Source: Ardenticatenaceae bacterium
GTDB taxonomy: Bacteria > Chloroflexota > Anaerolineae > Promineifilales > Promineifilaceae
DNA: 64,000 nt
Assembly: GCA_020634245.1 (NCBI GenBank)
Contig: JACKCC010000006.1
Coordinates: forward strand, 434,001 to 498,000
Direction of reading: 5' to 3'
Shown here: piece after piece, positions 8,865-17,943 of the stretch
How positions within the stretch are numbered: position 1 is the first letter of the stretch
Layout of the letters: each line of letters begins with the position of its first letter
The notes under the pieces: generated by a model
Told to the model about the DNA's origin: nothing
The model's database searches: none
The model's input: only the letters and a program-made list of their open reading frames with translations
Translations under genes and position numbers: made by a program

Positions 8865-9291
8865 AATTGTCTTATTGTTGCTGCGTCTGGTCGGTGCGGC
8901 CGTTTTGCTGGCCTTTTTGGGTTTGATTGGCTGGTATCTTTACCAGGATGTGCGTCTGGCATCGGCGGCGTTGGCGGTCCAATCTCAGCCGCTGGGACAT
9001 TTGACTGTGGTAGAAAACCCGGCGGGCACACCAGCAGTGGGGACGCGCTATCCGCTGCTGCCGGTGACGAGTATCGGCCGTTCATCGAGCAACGTGATTG
9101 TGCTGGATGATGGCTATACGTCCGGCCAACACAGTCTCATCACCCGGCGCGGCGATTTGTGGTGGCTGGAAGATTTGGGCAGCCGCAATGGGACGTTGTT
9201 GAACGAGGTGCTGCTGGCGGAAACGGCCGTTCTCAGTGCCGGTGACATCATTACGATTGGTAATATTAAACTTAAGCTAGAGTTAGCGTAA
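8854..9291 (+). CDS. Membrane-anchored FHA-domain protein, FhaB-like
   Basis: A 145-residue protein with one N-terminal membrane helix (about residues 4-28, LLLLRLVGAAVLLAFLGLIG) followed by a cytosolic FHA domain (about 65-143). The FHA signatures are complete: TSIGRSSSNVIVLDD, SGQHSLI, DLGSRNGTLLN and LSAGDIITIG. It is expected to bind a phosphothreonine peptide at the membrane. The start overlaps the upstream DUF3662-FHA gene. The pair is laid out like actinobacterial fhaA/fhaB but without pbpA, rodA or kinase neighbours. Confidence 0.88.
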   Translation: MNPEIVLLLLRLVGAAVLLAFLGLIGWYLYQDVRLASAALAVQSQPLGHLTVVENPAGTPAVGTRYPLLPVTSIGRSSSNVIVLDDGYTSGQHSLITRRGDLWWLEDLGSRNGTLLNEVLLAETAVLSAGDIITIGNIKLKLELA

Positions 9292-9310
9292 AGAGCTAGA
9301 GGAGGAAATT

Positions 9311-10108
9311 ATGGACTTAGGATTAAAAGATAAAGTGGCATTGGTGGTGGCGTCGAGCACCGGTTTGGGCTTTGCGGCGGCGCTGGAGCTGGCGAAGGAT
9401 GGGGCGAAGGTGGTGGTATGCGGTCGCTCCCAGGATAGTTTGGATACGGCCGTAGCCCGGATCAAAGCCGAAGTAGGGGGGGATGCAAATGTGGTCGCTT
9501 TTACCACCGACGTGACCGATCTGGCCCAAAATGAAAAACTCATTGCCGATACAGTGGCCCGCTTTGGCGGGCTGGACATCCTCATTACCAACGCCGGCGG
9601 TCCGCCCGGCGGCACGTTCGACAGCCTCGATCTGGACGCCTGGGACAAAGCCTACAATCTAACATTAATGAGCGCCGTTCGCCTTATCAAATTGGCGCTG
9701 CCCCACCTGCGGCAAAGCCAGGCAGCCAGTGTGTTAACCGTTACCAGCATCTCTCTCAAGCAGCCGATTGCCGGGCTGCTGTTGTCCAATGTTATGCGTC
9801 CGGCGGTGGCCGGTGTCACCAAAACTTTATCACAAGAGTTGGGGCCGGAAAACATCCGCGTCAACTCCATCCTGCCCGGCTGGACGGCCACCGACCGGGT
9901 CAATCACATCTTCGAGTACCGCGCCCAGCAAAATGGCACCGACATGGATACGGAAAAAGGTAAAATCACTGCTACCATCCCCATGGGCCGCATGGCCGAT
10001 CCGGCCGAATTTGGCCGCGTCGCCGCCTTTCTGGTCAGCCCCGCCGCCAGCTACATCACCGGCGCGATGATCCCCGTGGATGGCGGCAGTTACGCAGGAC
10101 TTTTGTAG
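9311..10108 (+). CDS. Short-chain dehydrogenase/reductase lacking the usual Tyr-Lys pair
   Basis: A Rossmann-fold oxidoreductase of 265 residues with a clear ribosome-binding site (GGAGG). The nucleotide-binding segment is ASSTGLGFA near 15-23, and NAGG (about 95) and DGGSYAG at the C terminus are typical. The catalytic serine is in VTSIS, but thirteen residues later, where YxxxK is expected, the sequence is SNVMR: Tyr is Ser and Lys is Arg. Annotated 3-oxoacyl-ACP reductase-like SDRs with this change do exist, so it may be a subfamily trait. Activity and substrate cannot be assigned. Confidence 0.85.
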   Translation: MDLGLKDKVALVVASSTGLGFAAALELAKDGAKVVVCGRSQDSLDTAVARIKAEVGGDANVVAFTTDVTDLAQNEKLIADTVARFGGLDILITNAGGPPGGTFDSLDLDAWDKAYNLTLMSAVRLIKLALPHLRQSQAASVLTVTSISLKQPIAGLLLSNVMRPAVAGVTKTLSQELGPENIRVNSILPGWTATDRVNHIFEYRAQQNGTDMDTEKGKITATIPMGRMADPAEFGRVAAFLVSPAASYITGAMIPVDGGSYAGLL

Positions 10109-10169
10109 AAGGCAGAAGGCAGAAGGTAGAAGACAGAATCTTTTTTCTGATTTCTGCCTTCTGCCTTCT
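10107..10169. repeat. Heptamer repeat forming a perfect hairpin, AGAAGGC type
   Basis: The units agaaggc agaaggc agaaggt agaagac agaatct run at period 7 and are answered by an inverted copy. The arms 10107-10124 and 10152-10169 are perfectly complementary over 18 bp. It begins at the SDR stop codon and lies between the SDR and ABC transporter genes, where it may weaken read-through. Confidence 0.85.
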
Positions 10170-10183
10170 AATTTGGAGTTGTT

Positions 10184-12127
10184 ATGGCTTTTCATGGTGG
10201 CGGCTGGTTCGCTTATATTCGACATGATGAGGCGCAGGATCGGCCGGCGATTACGCGGGATTTACTGGTGCGGGTGTGGGGTTTTGCACGGCCGTATCAA
10301 CTGCGCATCCTTGGTTTACTGCTGACCATTTTACTGATTTCCGGCATTTCCCTTATTTCGCCGCTGTTGTTCCGCGACTTGATCGACAATGCTATTCCCA
10401 ACTATAACCGGACCCGGTTGAACTGGCTGGCCCTGGGCATGGTAGCTATTCCGCTGCTCAATGGTTTGATTGGTGTCTGGCAGCGCCAGCTTAATTCGCA
10501 AATTGGCGAAGGCGTTATTTATGATTTGCGCCGGGCGTTGTACGCACACATGCAGCGCATGTCCTTGCGCTTTTTTACCAAAACCCGCACTGGCGAACTG
10601 ATGTCTCGCCTCAACAACGACGTTGTTGGCGCACAGCAGGCTATCAGTGATACCCTGGTGACGATTATTTCCAACATTGTGCGTTTGGTGGCCACGTTGG
10701 GGATTATGCTGGCTCTGGAATGGCGGTTAACGTTGTTGGGGATTGCCATTTTGCCTTTGTTTATCTTGCCGGCGCGGCGTATTGGCCGCATTTTGCGCGA
10801 TTTGCGCCGCCAGTCGATGGAAAAGAATGCCGAGATGAACGCCACGATGAATGAAACGCTCAACGTCAGCGGGGCGCTGCTGGTTAAATTGTTTGGCCGG
10901 GAAAAGCGGGAATATGAGCGGTTCAGCCACGACGGCGGCGCGGTGCGCGACATTGGCATCCGTTCGGCGGTGATTGGGCGCTGGTTTTTTATGATGTTGA
11001 GTGTAGTGGGGGCAGTGGGCACGGCCGTTGTCTATTGGGTTGGCGGCTTGCTGGTCTTGAATGGGCAGTTCACCATTGGCACGATTGTCGCCTTTGGCAC
11101 GTACCTGACCCAATTGTATGGCCCGCTAATGGCATTGACTAACGCGCCCATCGAGTTTGCCCAGAGTATGGTCAGCTTCGAACGGGTGTTTGAGGTGCTG
11201 GATACGCCGGTTGAGATTAGGGAACGGGAATCGGCGAAACCATTGGGGCGGGTGGACGGCCGTATCCAATTCCAAAACGTCTCTTTTGCCTATGCCGGGC
11301 TGGCCGGTGAAGAAAAAATTGGTCTGGAAGAGGTCGCTCGTTTTACCTGGGGCGGTAGTGAGGCTCATCTCAAACGCGGCAAACAGACCAGTGATGGCGA
11401 AAACGGCCAGTCGGCGGCTCCCAGTGAGACGCAGTGGGCTTTGCGCGACGTCAACTTCACCATCGAGCCGGGCCAGTTGGCAGCGCTGGTTGGCCCCAGC
11501 GGGGCGGGAAAAACCACCACCACTTACATGATTCCCCGCCTGTACGATCCTACCGAGGGCCAGGTGTTGATTGACGGCCGTGACATCCAGGAAGTCACCC
11601 TCAAATCCCTGGCCGACAACATCGGCATGGTTACGCAAGAAACCTACCTGTTTTACGACACCATTCGCGCCAATTTGCTCTACGCCCGTCCTGATGCCAG
11701 CCAAGCCGAAATGATTGTCGCCGCTCAAGCAGCCAACATCCACGATTTCATCGCCGGTCTGCCTGATGGCTACGATACGGTAGTTGGCGAGCGTGGCTAC
11801 CGGCTCAGCGGCGGCGAGCGCCAGCGCATCGCCATTGCCCGCGTCATCCTTAAAAATCCGCGCATTTTGGTCCTGGACGAGGCCACATCCAGCCTGGATT
11901 CACTCTCGGAGGCTTTGATTCAGGAGGCGCTTAAGCGGGTGATGGAGGGACGGACGAGCCTGGTGATTGCCCACCGGTTGTCTACGATTTTGGCGGCGGA
12001 CGTGATATTGGTGATGGAGAACGGCCGTCTCATCGAAAAAGGCACACACAACGAATTACTGGCTGAGGGCGGTCTATACGCCACCTTATACGAAACACAA
12101 TTCCGGTCCGCGGAAATGGGTATGTGA
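10184..12127 (+). CDS. ABC exporter, fused permease and ATPase
   Basis: A 647-residue half-transporter of the multidrug/lipid exporter type. The transmembrane domain (about 30-330, six helices) contains the coupling segment MSLRFFTKTRTGELMSRLNN. The nucleotide-binding domain has the Walker A motif GPSGAGKTT near 435, the signature LSGGERQRIAIAR near 540 and Walker B ILVLDEATSSLD near 560, then a switch His in AHRLST. Oddly, about 48 residues (about 370-419, rich in Gly, Glu and Lys) are inserted between the A-loop aromatic residue and the strand before Walker A. It should work as a homodimer or with a partner outside the window; the cargo is unknown. Confidence 0.93.
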   Translation: MAFHGGGWFAYIRHDEAQDRPAITRDLLVRVWGFARPYQLRILGLLLTILLISGISLISPLLFRDLIDNAIPNYNRTRLNWLALGMVAIPLLNGLIGVWQRQLNSQIGEGVIYDLRRALYAHMQRMSLRFFTKTRTGELMSRLNNDVVGAQQAISDTLVTIISNIVRLVATLGIMLALEWRLTLLGIAILPLFILPARRIGRILRDLRRQSMEKNAEMNATMNETLNVSGALLVKLFGREKREYERFSHDGGAVRDIGIRSAVIGRWFFMMLSVVGAVGTAVVYWVGGLLVLNGQFTIGTIVAFGTYLTQLYGPLMALTNAPIEFAQSMVSFERVFEVLDTPVEIRERESAKPLGRVDGRIQFQNVSFAYAGLAGEEKIGLEEVARFTWGGSEAHLKRGKQTSDGENGQSAAPSETQWALRDVNFTIEPGQLAALVGPSGAGKTTTTYMIPRLYDPTEGQVLIDGRDIQEVTLKSLADNIGMVTQETYLFYDTIRANLLYARPDASQAEMIVAAQAANIHDFIAGLPDGYDTVVGERGYRLSGGERQRIAIARVILKNPRILVLDEATSSLDSLSEALIQEALKRVMEGRTSLVIAHRLSTILAADVILVMENGRLIEKGTHNELLAEGGLYATLYETQFRSAEMGM

Positions 12128-12143
12128 TCACTGGGTAATAATC

Positions 12144-13289
12144 TCAAATTTCGTGTGTGTAGAGTTTGATTTTGTTCGTCACGTCCATAATAGCCCGCGA
12201 AGACAAAATATGCGGCTTATTGATGATAACCGGGATACCCATTTGCGAGGCTTGCTGAAAAGCTTCCGGCGCAGGTGGAATAACGCCTAAAATCATGTCA
12301 CTGTTTTGATTCAGCCCTAACTCAATTTCAATTTCATCGCGCTTCATCATTGTCGCCGAGGGCGACCGGGACAAAATCACAATGCGTGTCCGATCGGAAA
12401 GAGACCAATCATGCAAAGTCGTCAATTTGGCATGTGTGGCTTTAACGGAAACCACTTCTGGTTCGGTGACCAGGATGATGAGATCGGTCAGTTCCAGAGC
12501 TTCACGCATGACTTTGCCGGCAATCGTTGGAATATCCAAAATCAAAAAATCGGTGCGAATGGTTAACGCATCAATGATGCTCCTGGCATGCTCTACTGAA
12601 AGTGTAAAATCGGCGCCATCTTGCGGCGCTGTTAGCAAACGCAAACCGGAAGCATGTTGTACCACCCGGCGATTGACTTCCCGCCAGTTCAACTGCGATG
12701 GCTCCAGGGCCAACAGGTCACCCAAGTCTTGGGCCAGAGCCATGTTCAGGTGATGTACCATCGTCCCCGGATGAGACTGCAACTCCGTCAGTGTGACTGA
12801 TTTGCCATCGGCATTCAAAGCCGCAGCGACGTTGATGGCCATTGTTGTTGTGCCTACACCACCCTTGGCACCGACAAAAGTGACGATGCGGGCCGTTGGG
12901 ATTTGCGTATATTGGGCACGATGCAAGAGAGCATTTGCCCGCGCCAAAAGCTCTTGCCGCGCGACAGGTTTGGCTACGTAATCATCAGCGCCTGCTTCAA
13001 ATCCCACGATTTTGTCGTCAACTTCGCCTTTGGCGCTGAGCATGATGATTGGTAATTGGGAGGTTTTGGGTTGTGATCGCAGATGTTTGCAAACTTCGAT
13101 ACCGCTCATTCCTGGCATCATGACGTCTAAAACCACGATATCAGGCTGTGTTTCATTGACTTTTTGTAAAGCCATTTTGCCGTCGGTTGCTTTTTCGACA
13201 ATAAATCCGGCACGATCAAAGAATAGTCCCAGCATTTCGAGAACACCGGGTTGATCGTCAACGAGGAGCACGCGGGGTTTATTACTCAT
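12144..13289 (-). CDS. Response-regulator receiver fused to a MinD/ParA-type ATPase (CpaE/TadZ-like)
   Basis: A 381-residue fusion. Residues 1-120 form a receiver domain with the acidic pocket LLVDD, the phosphoacceptor aspartate in VVLDVMMPG, the conserved Thr/Ser position in IIMLSAKG and the lysine in YVAKP. Residues about 130-380 form a deviant-Walker ATPase with GAKGGVGTTTMAINVA near 136-151 and DIPTIAG as the Walker B-like strand. The architecture matches CpaE/TadZ, which place type IV-type pilus machinery at cell poles. No tad genes are adjacent, so the partner is unknown. The gene has no ACGGCCGT copy. Confidence 0.88.
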   Translation of the reverse strand: MSNKPRVLLVDDQPGVLEMLGLFFDRAGFIVEKATDGKMALQKVNETQPDIVVLDVMMPGMSGIEVCKHLRSQPKTSQLPIIMLSAKGEVDDKIVGFEAGADDYVAKPVARQELLARANALLHRAQYTQIPTARIVTFVGAKGGVGTTTMAINVAAALNADGKSVTLTELQSHPGTMVHHLNMALAQDLGDLLALEPSQLNWREVNRRVVQHASGLRLLTAPQDGADFTLSVEHARSIIDALTIRTDFLILDIPTIAGKVMREALELTDLIILVTEPEVVSVKATHAKLTTLHDWSLSDRTRIVILSRSPSATMMKRDEIEIELGLNQNSDMILGVIPPAPEAFQQASQMGIPVIINKPHILSSRAIMDVTNKIKLYTHEI

Positions 13290-13324
13290 GGTTGTATCCT
13301 TGAATCATATCCCAATAATTTGTG

Positions 13325-13978
13325 CTAATCTCCCAAAGCTAAATAATCCTGGCCATGCAGCCGTTCTTGGATGCGGTCCACAATGAGACGGAGATGGTCA
13401 TCGTGTTGAACATAGTCTAAATTATCTGTATCGACGGTGAGTATAGGGCATAACTTAAAGCCATCCACCCATTCTTCGTATAGGTGATTCAGGTGTTCCA
13501 GGTATGTCTGGGCAATTTGTTGTTCATAATGCCGGCCACGTTGACTGATGCGGCGTTGTAAAGTCGGAACTGATGCTTTTAAATATACCACTAAATCGGG
13601 TGGTCGGAGCAGTTGTGATAAGGTTTGATACAGAAGGTAATAGGTTTGCCAATCTTGCTGGCTCATGTGGCTTTGTAGGTAGAGATTACGAGCGAAGATT
13701 TCGGCATCTTCGTAGACGCTGCGATCTTGCAGTACGGAACCGTCGTTTTGCAGAAGCTGCTGATGCTGGAGTAAGCGTTGGGAAAGAAAGAAGATTTGTG
13801 AATGGAAGCTCCATCGCTGCATATCTTCGTAAAATTTTGGCAGGTAAGGGTTGTTGGCTTCGCCTTCAAGGAAAGGTTTCCAGCCAAGATGGTGGGCGAG
13901 GAGTGTGGTAAGTGTTGATTTTCCGACGCCGATATTGCCGGCAATGGTTATGAAATTAGACGAAAATTTTAAGGACAT
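13325..13978 (-). CDS. Deoxynucleoside kinase (dGK/dAK type)
   Basis: A 217-residue salvage kinase that phosphorylates deoxynucleosides with ATP. The P-loop GNIGVGKST lies at about 14-22; the ERS/DRS motif appears as QDRSVYEDAEIFA, with the catalytic acid nearby; and the arginine-rich lid is QRRISQRGRHYEQQI. Length and motifs fit the bacterial dGK/dAK group. It lies upstream of the receiver-ATPase gene on the same strand, 35 bases apart. Like that gene it lacks ACGGCCGT copies, which is unusual here. Substrate preference among dG, dA and dC cannot be read from sequence. Confidence 0.9.
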   Translation of the reverse strand: MSLKFSSNFITIAGNIGVGKSTLTTLLAHHLGWKPFLEGEANNPYLPKFYEDMQRWSFHSQIFFLSQRLLQHQQLLQNDGSVLQDRSVYEDAEIFARNLYLQSHMSQQDWQTYYLLYQTLSQLLRPPDLVVYLKASVPTLQRRISQRGRHYEQQIAQTYLEHLNHLYEEWVDGFKLCPILTVDTDNLDYVQHDDHLRLIVDRIQERLHGQDYLALGD

Positions 13979-14116
13979 CGGATTTTTCCCAAGCTTGTTG
14001 CTTAATGTGAATTAATTGTAGCTTGTTTTGTCAACTATTCATAGGCTGGCGTAAAATATAGGATAAGTTTTGCTGGTTTTATGATGATTTTGGCAGAATT
14101 GGCAGGAGATTGGAAG

Positions 14117-15325
14117 ATGCGAGAAGCGTTTATTTTTGATGCGGTACGAACGCCACGTGGCCGGGGCAAGGAGAGCGGCGGGCTTCATGGTGTGAAGGCA
14201 TTGGATTTGTTGGTGGTATTGTTTACGGCCGTGCAAAACCGCAATGCTTTGGATACATCTCAGGTAGATGATGTATTATTGGGCTGTGTGACACCCATTG
14301 GGGAACAAGGGGCGAACATTGCCCGGACAGCGCCGCTTTATGCCGGGTGGGATGTCGATTTGCCAGGTATGCAGATTAATCGGTTTTGTGCATCGGGGCT
14401 GGATGCGGTGAACACGGCGGCGATGAAGGTGCGGTCGGGCTGGGAGCATTTTGTTGTAGCCGGCGGTGTAGAGTCGATGTCGCGCGTGCCGATGGGATCA
14501 GACGGCGGGGCGATGTTTGAAGACCCGGTGGTGATGGAACAGTTGGGTATTGTGCCACAGGGCATCAGCGCTGATTTGATCGCTTCGCTGGAAGGATTTA
14601 CGCGTGAGGAGGTGGACGAATATGCGCTACAATCGCAGCAGCGGGCGGCTCACGCGGCGGCAAATGGGTATTTTCAGTCGATTGTGCCGGTGGTGGATGG
14701 GAACGGCCGTATCCTCCTTGACCACGACGAGCATATACGCCCCGAAACCACACTGGATGGGCTGGCCAGTTTGCGGCCCGCCTTCCAGAAAATGGGCGAA
14801 GCTCGATTTGACGCCATCGCCCTGCAAAAATACCCGCAAATCAACCACATTAACCATATCCACACGGCCGGCAATTCATCGGGTATCGTTGATGGCGCGG
14901 CCCTTGTTTTGGTCGGCTCCAAAGAAAAAGGGGCTGCATTGGGTCTAAAACCGAAAGCGCGTATCGTTTCCGCCGCACTGATTGGGGATGAGCCAACTAT
15001 TATGTTAACTGGCCCTGCGCCAGCATCACGCAAAGCATTGCAGTTGGCTGGTATGACCCTGGATGATATTGATCTCATTGAAGTCAATGAAGCGTTTGCG
15101 GCTGTTGTCCTTAGATTTATGAAAGACATGGGGCTGGAGTCCAGCGAGCGGGTAAATGTGAATGGCGGCGCGATTGCCCTGGGACATCCGCTGGGCGCGA
15201 CGGGGGCGGTTATTTTAGGAGTTGTCTTAGATGAGCTGATCCGTCGTGACAAGGAAACGGCTCTTGTTACTTTATGTGCTGGCGGCGGGATGGGAATTGC
15301 AACTATCATTGAGCGCGTTTCGTGA
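14117..15325 (+). CDS. Acetyl-CoA acetyltransferase / 3-ketoacyl-CoA thiolase
   Basis: A 402-residue thiolase that condenses or cleaves acyl-CoA. The acyl-accepting cysteine is in NRFCASGLDAVN near residue 91, the catalytic histidine in GGAIALGHPLGATGA near 355, and the second cysteine in TLCAGGGMGIA near 387. The ATG at 14117 is chosen because AGGAG precedes it by eight bases; an upstream ATG at 14081 would add twelve atypical residues. It stands alone on the plus strand with no beta-oxidation neighbours, so direction (synthesis or degradation) is not decidable. Confidence 0.93.
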   Translation: MREAFIFDAVRTPRGRGKESGGLHGVKALDLLVVLFTAVQNRNALDTSQVDDVLLGCVTPIGEQGANIARTAPLYAGWDVDLPGMQINRFCASGLDAVNTAAMKVRSGWEHFVVAGGVESMSRVPMGSDGGAMFEDPVVMEQLGIVPQGISADLIASLEGFTREEVDEYALQSQQRAAHAAANGYFQSIVPVVDGNGRILLDHDEHIRPETTLDGLASLRPAFQKMGEARFDAIALQKYPQINHINHIHTAGNSSGIVDGAALVLVGSKEKGAALGLKPKARIVSAALIGDEPTIMLTGPAPASRKALQLAGMTLDDIDLIEVNEAFAAVVLRFMKDMGLESSERVNVNGGAIALGHPLGATGAVILGVVLDELIRRDKETALVTLCAGGGMGIATIIERVS

Positions 15326-15359
15326 TAGAATTGCCCGGTTGACAATACAGGCCTGTTTC

Positions 15360-15414
15360 CTGAGCCTGTCGAAGGGAACCAGCCTTTGAAAAGCTTTGTC
15401 TTCGACAAGCTCAG
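15360..15414. repeat. Dispersed TGAGCCTGTCGAAG repeat, inverted pair
   Basis: CTGAGCCTGTCGAAG (15360-15374) and CTTCGACAAGCTCAG (15400-15414) face each other across 25 bases in the spacer before rfbC. Related copies are at 46174-46189 (inside a gene), 57203-57241 and 62373-62387. The same word is widespread in other bacterial genomes, so it is probably a mobile palindromic element. Confidence 0.85.
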
Positions 15415-15448
15415 ACTTCGACTGGCTGTATGTTATGAAGGAGAAAAA

Positions 15449-15994
15449 ATGACCCACATCGTAGAATCACAATCAATTTCGGGTGTGTTTATTGTTCATT
15501 TGTCATCATTTGCTGATGAAAGAGGTCGGTTTATGGAGACGTTCCGCAAGGAATGGTTCCCTCAACGCAGTTGGGAAAAAATTCAGATGAACCGTTCTGA
15601 GTCAATGGCGAATGTTTTGCGCGGTTTGCATTACCATTTTCATCAAGTGGATTACTGGTATGTGCAGTCGGGTTTGATACGGGTAGGGCTTGTAGATTTA
15701 CGGCCGTTATCACCTACTTATATGGCATCTCAGACCATTGAGATGGATGGCGGCAACGGCTCTGGTGTATATATACCGGTGGGAGTCGCGCATGGATTCC
15801 TGGCCCTCACCGATGTCATTCATACCTATGTCGTCGATAATTATTATGATGGCGGCCAGGATGAATATGGCGTTGCCTGGGATGATCCTGATTTGGGATT
15901 GGATTGGAAGATTAGTGCGCCGCCGCTTATTTCTAAACGAGATGCATCCAATTTCCGTTTACGAGATATTCCGGTCGAGCAGTTACCAAAATAA
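15449..15994 (+). CDS. rfbC: dTDP-4-dehydrorhamnose 3,5-epimerase family protein
   Basis: A 181-residue cupin-fold epimerase of dTDP-rhamnose synthesis. The catalytic histidine region is NVLRGLHYHF near residues 52-61; GVYIPVGVAHGFLAL carries the second conserved motif, and DEYGVAWDDPDLGLDW is the typical late segment. GGAG lies upstream of the ATG at 15449; a longer frame from 15386 would start inside the repeat spacer and is rejected. No other dTDP-rhamnose genes are adjacent. A related sugar-nucleotide epimerase is possible, since the usual KL(V/I)RV segment is replaced by DYWYVQSG. Confidence 0.85.
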   Translation: MTHIVESQSISGVFIVHLSSFADERGRFMETFRKEWFPQRSWEKIQMNRSESMANVLRGLHYHFHQVDYWYVQSGLIRVGLVDLRPLSPTYMASQTIEMDGGNGSGVYIPVGVAHGFLALTDVIHTYVVDNYYDGGQDEYGVAWDDPDLGLDWKISAPPLISKRDASNFRLRDIPVEQLPK

Positions 15995-16032
15995 ACTAAA
16001 ATGACCAGCAAGTCTACAATGGGAGACAGTTT

Positions 16033-17007
16033 ATGAACAAATTGCAGGAATTATTAGAAAAAGAGGGCCGGCTTTTATTGGATGGGGCTATGGGAACCAT
16101 GTTGATGGCCGCCGGTTTGGAGCAGGGTGCGCCACCGGAAGGGTGGAATGTTGCCCATCCTGACAAAGTTCGCGCGGTTCATCGTGCCTACATCGAAGCC
16201 GGTTCCAACATTATTTTGACTAACTCGTTTGGCGGAACAAGGTTTCGGCTCAAACTGCACAATTTGCAGGATCGCGTAGCTGAGTTGAATCGGGCGGCAG
16301 CGGCGAATGCCCGTGCCGAAGCAGATGCTGCCGGGCGTACCGTTTTGGTAGGTGGTTCCATTGGACCAACCGGTGAATTGTTTGCGCCCATGGGGACGAT
16401 GACGTTTGAGGATGCAAAAGCAGCTTTTGCTGAACAGGCGGCTGCACTTGATGAAGGTGGCATCGATATTCTCTGGATAGAGACGATGAGCGATCTGAAT
16501 GAAGTTCGCGCGGCCGTTGAAGGAGCGAAATCGGTTTCCAACCTGCCGGTAGCGGCCACGATGACATTTGACACCCACGGCCATACGATGATGGGGGTCA
16601 GCCCGAAGAAGGCGTTGGAAGTGATGGGTTCGTTTGGTCTGGCAGCGTTGGGTGCTAACTGCGGCAACGGTCCGGCCGAAATTGAGGATGTGATTACGAC
16701 GATGCATTCACTTGACCCGGATATGATTTTGATTGCCAAGTCAAATGCCGGGATTCCTCATTGGGTGGATGATGAGTTGCATTATGATGGTACACCGGAG
16801 GTGATGGCCGAGTATACGAAGCGGGTCTTTGCCTCGGGGGCCAGTTTGATTGGAGGCTGCTGCGGCAGTTCGCCAGCCCACATCAAAGCAATGGGCGAAG
16901 CTCTAAAGGTGGCCGAACAAAATGCGGTGATGCCTTCTTCAAATATGCCTGGCGTGGCCGCCGCTAAATCGGGCCGCGAACGACGTCATCGACGCAAGGG
17001 AGAGTAA
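16033..17007 (+). CDS. Homocysteine S-methyltransferase family protein with Arg-rich tail
   Basis: A 324-residue TIM-barrel methyltransferase related to the homocysteine-binding module of methionine synthase and to betaine-homocysteine methyltransferase. The zinc cysteines are visible in GANCGNG (about 209-215) and GGCCGSS (about 277-283). The N terminus has LLLDGAMGTML and SFGGTRFRL. It ends in a basic tail (RERRHRRKGE). Two bases separate it from the methyl-THF methyltransferase gene downstream, so the two together may stand for split methionine-synthase modules, with a corrinoid protein supplied from elsewhere. That is inference. Confidence 0.88.
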   Translation: MNKLQELLEKEGRLLLDGAMGTMLMAAGLEQGAPPEGWNVAHPDKVRAVHRAYIEAGSNIILTNSFGGTRFRLKLHNLQDRVAELNRAAAANARAEADAAGRTVLVGGSIGPTGELFAPMGTMTFEDAKAAFAEQAAALDEGGIDILWIETMSDLNEVRAAVEGAKSVSNLPVAATMTFDTHGHTMMGVSPKKALEVMGSFGLAALGANCGNGPAEIEDVITTMHSLDPDMILIAKSNAGIPHWVDDELHYDGTPEVMAEYTKRVFASGASLIGGCCGSSPAHIKAMGEALKVAEQNAVMPSSNMPGVAAAKSGRERRHRRKGE

Positions 17008-17009
17008 TC

Positions 17010-17909
17010 ATGGCGGACACAATCCTATTTTCGAAAACGAAAACAGTAATCATTGGCCCGGAACGGCCGTTTACCATCATCGGTGAGCGTATCAATCCAA
17101 CTGGCCGTAAACTGCTGGCGGCAGAAATGGCTGCCGGCAATTACGATCGCGTTGTCAACGATGCCCTGGCCCAAGTAGCTGCCGGTGCGCACATGCTTGA
17201 TGTCAATGCCGGCATCCCCTTGGCTGACGAACCGGCCATCATGGCTAAAGCTATCAAGCTGGTTCAATCGGTGGTGGACGTGCCTATTTCCATCGACTCT
17301 TCAGTGGTGGCAGCACTTCAGAGCGGCCTGGAAGCTTACGAAGGAAAGGCACTGGTCAATTCCGTGACCGGCGAAGATGAACGGCTAGAGGCGGTGCTGC
17401 CACTCATCAAGAAACATGGTGCGGCCGTTATCGGCATTTCTAATGACGAGACCGGCATATCTGAAGACCCGGAAGTGCGCTTTTCTATCGCCAAAAAGAT
17501 AGTCGAGCGGGCATTGGATTACGGGATTCCCAGAGAAGACATCATCATCGATCCCCTGGTTATGCCAGTTGGTGCGATACGTTACGCCGGGCGGCAGGTT
17601 TTTGCAATTGTACAGCGGGTGCGGGATGAATTGGGAGTCAACACCTGCTGCGGAGCCAGCAACGTGTCCTTTGGTTTGCCCAACCGCAAACCACTCAATG
17701 CCGCATTCCTGGCGATGACCATTGGGGCGGGCTTGACCTCGGCTATCACCAATCCGCTTGAACCAGAAATCATGCAGACCATTCTGGCGGCCGACGTGAT
17801 GATGGGACACGATGAAAATTGTGCGGCCTGGATCAGCGCCAATCGGCCACAAACCGAGGGCGGGGATGGTGACGGCCGTGAACGGCGTCGCCGTCGGCGT
17901 GACCGTTAG
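17010..17909 (+). CDS. Methyltetrahydrofolate-dependent methyltransferase, pterin-binding domain, Arg-rich tail
   Basis: A 299-residue pterin-binding TIM barrel of the AcsE/MtgA/MetH type, which moves a methyl group between methyl-tetrahydrofolate and a corrinoid cofactor. Motifs are GERINPTGRK at the N terminus, MLDVNAGIP (about 66-74), SIDSSVVAALQSGL and GASNVSFGLPNR (about 216-227). The C terminus is RERRRRRRDR, almost the same tail as on the preceding homocysteine methyltransferase, suggesting a shared binding or localisation signal. It starts two bases after that gene. A bidirectional terminator follows at 17944-17979. Confidence 0.9.
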   Translation: MADTILFSKTKTVIIGPERPFTIIGERINPTGRKLLAAEMAAGNYDRVVNDALAQVAAGAHMLDVNAGIPLADEPAIMAKAIKLVQSVVDVPISIDSSVVAALQSGLEAYEGKALVNSVTGEDERLEAVLPLIKKHGAAVIGISNDETGISEDPEVRFSIAKKIVERALDYGIPREDIIIDPLVMPVGAIRYAGRQVFAIVQRVRDELGVNTCCGASNVSFGLPNRKPLNAAFLAMTIGAGLTSAITNPLEPEIMQTILAADVMMGHDENCAAWISANRPQTEGGDGDGRERRRRRRDR

Positions 17910-17943
17910 CCCTTTCCCCTGTTAATTCAACTATAATGGAAAT

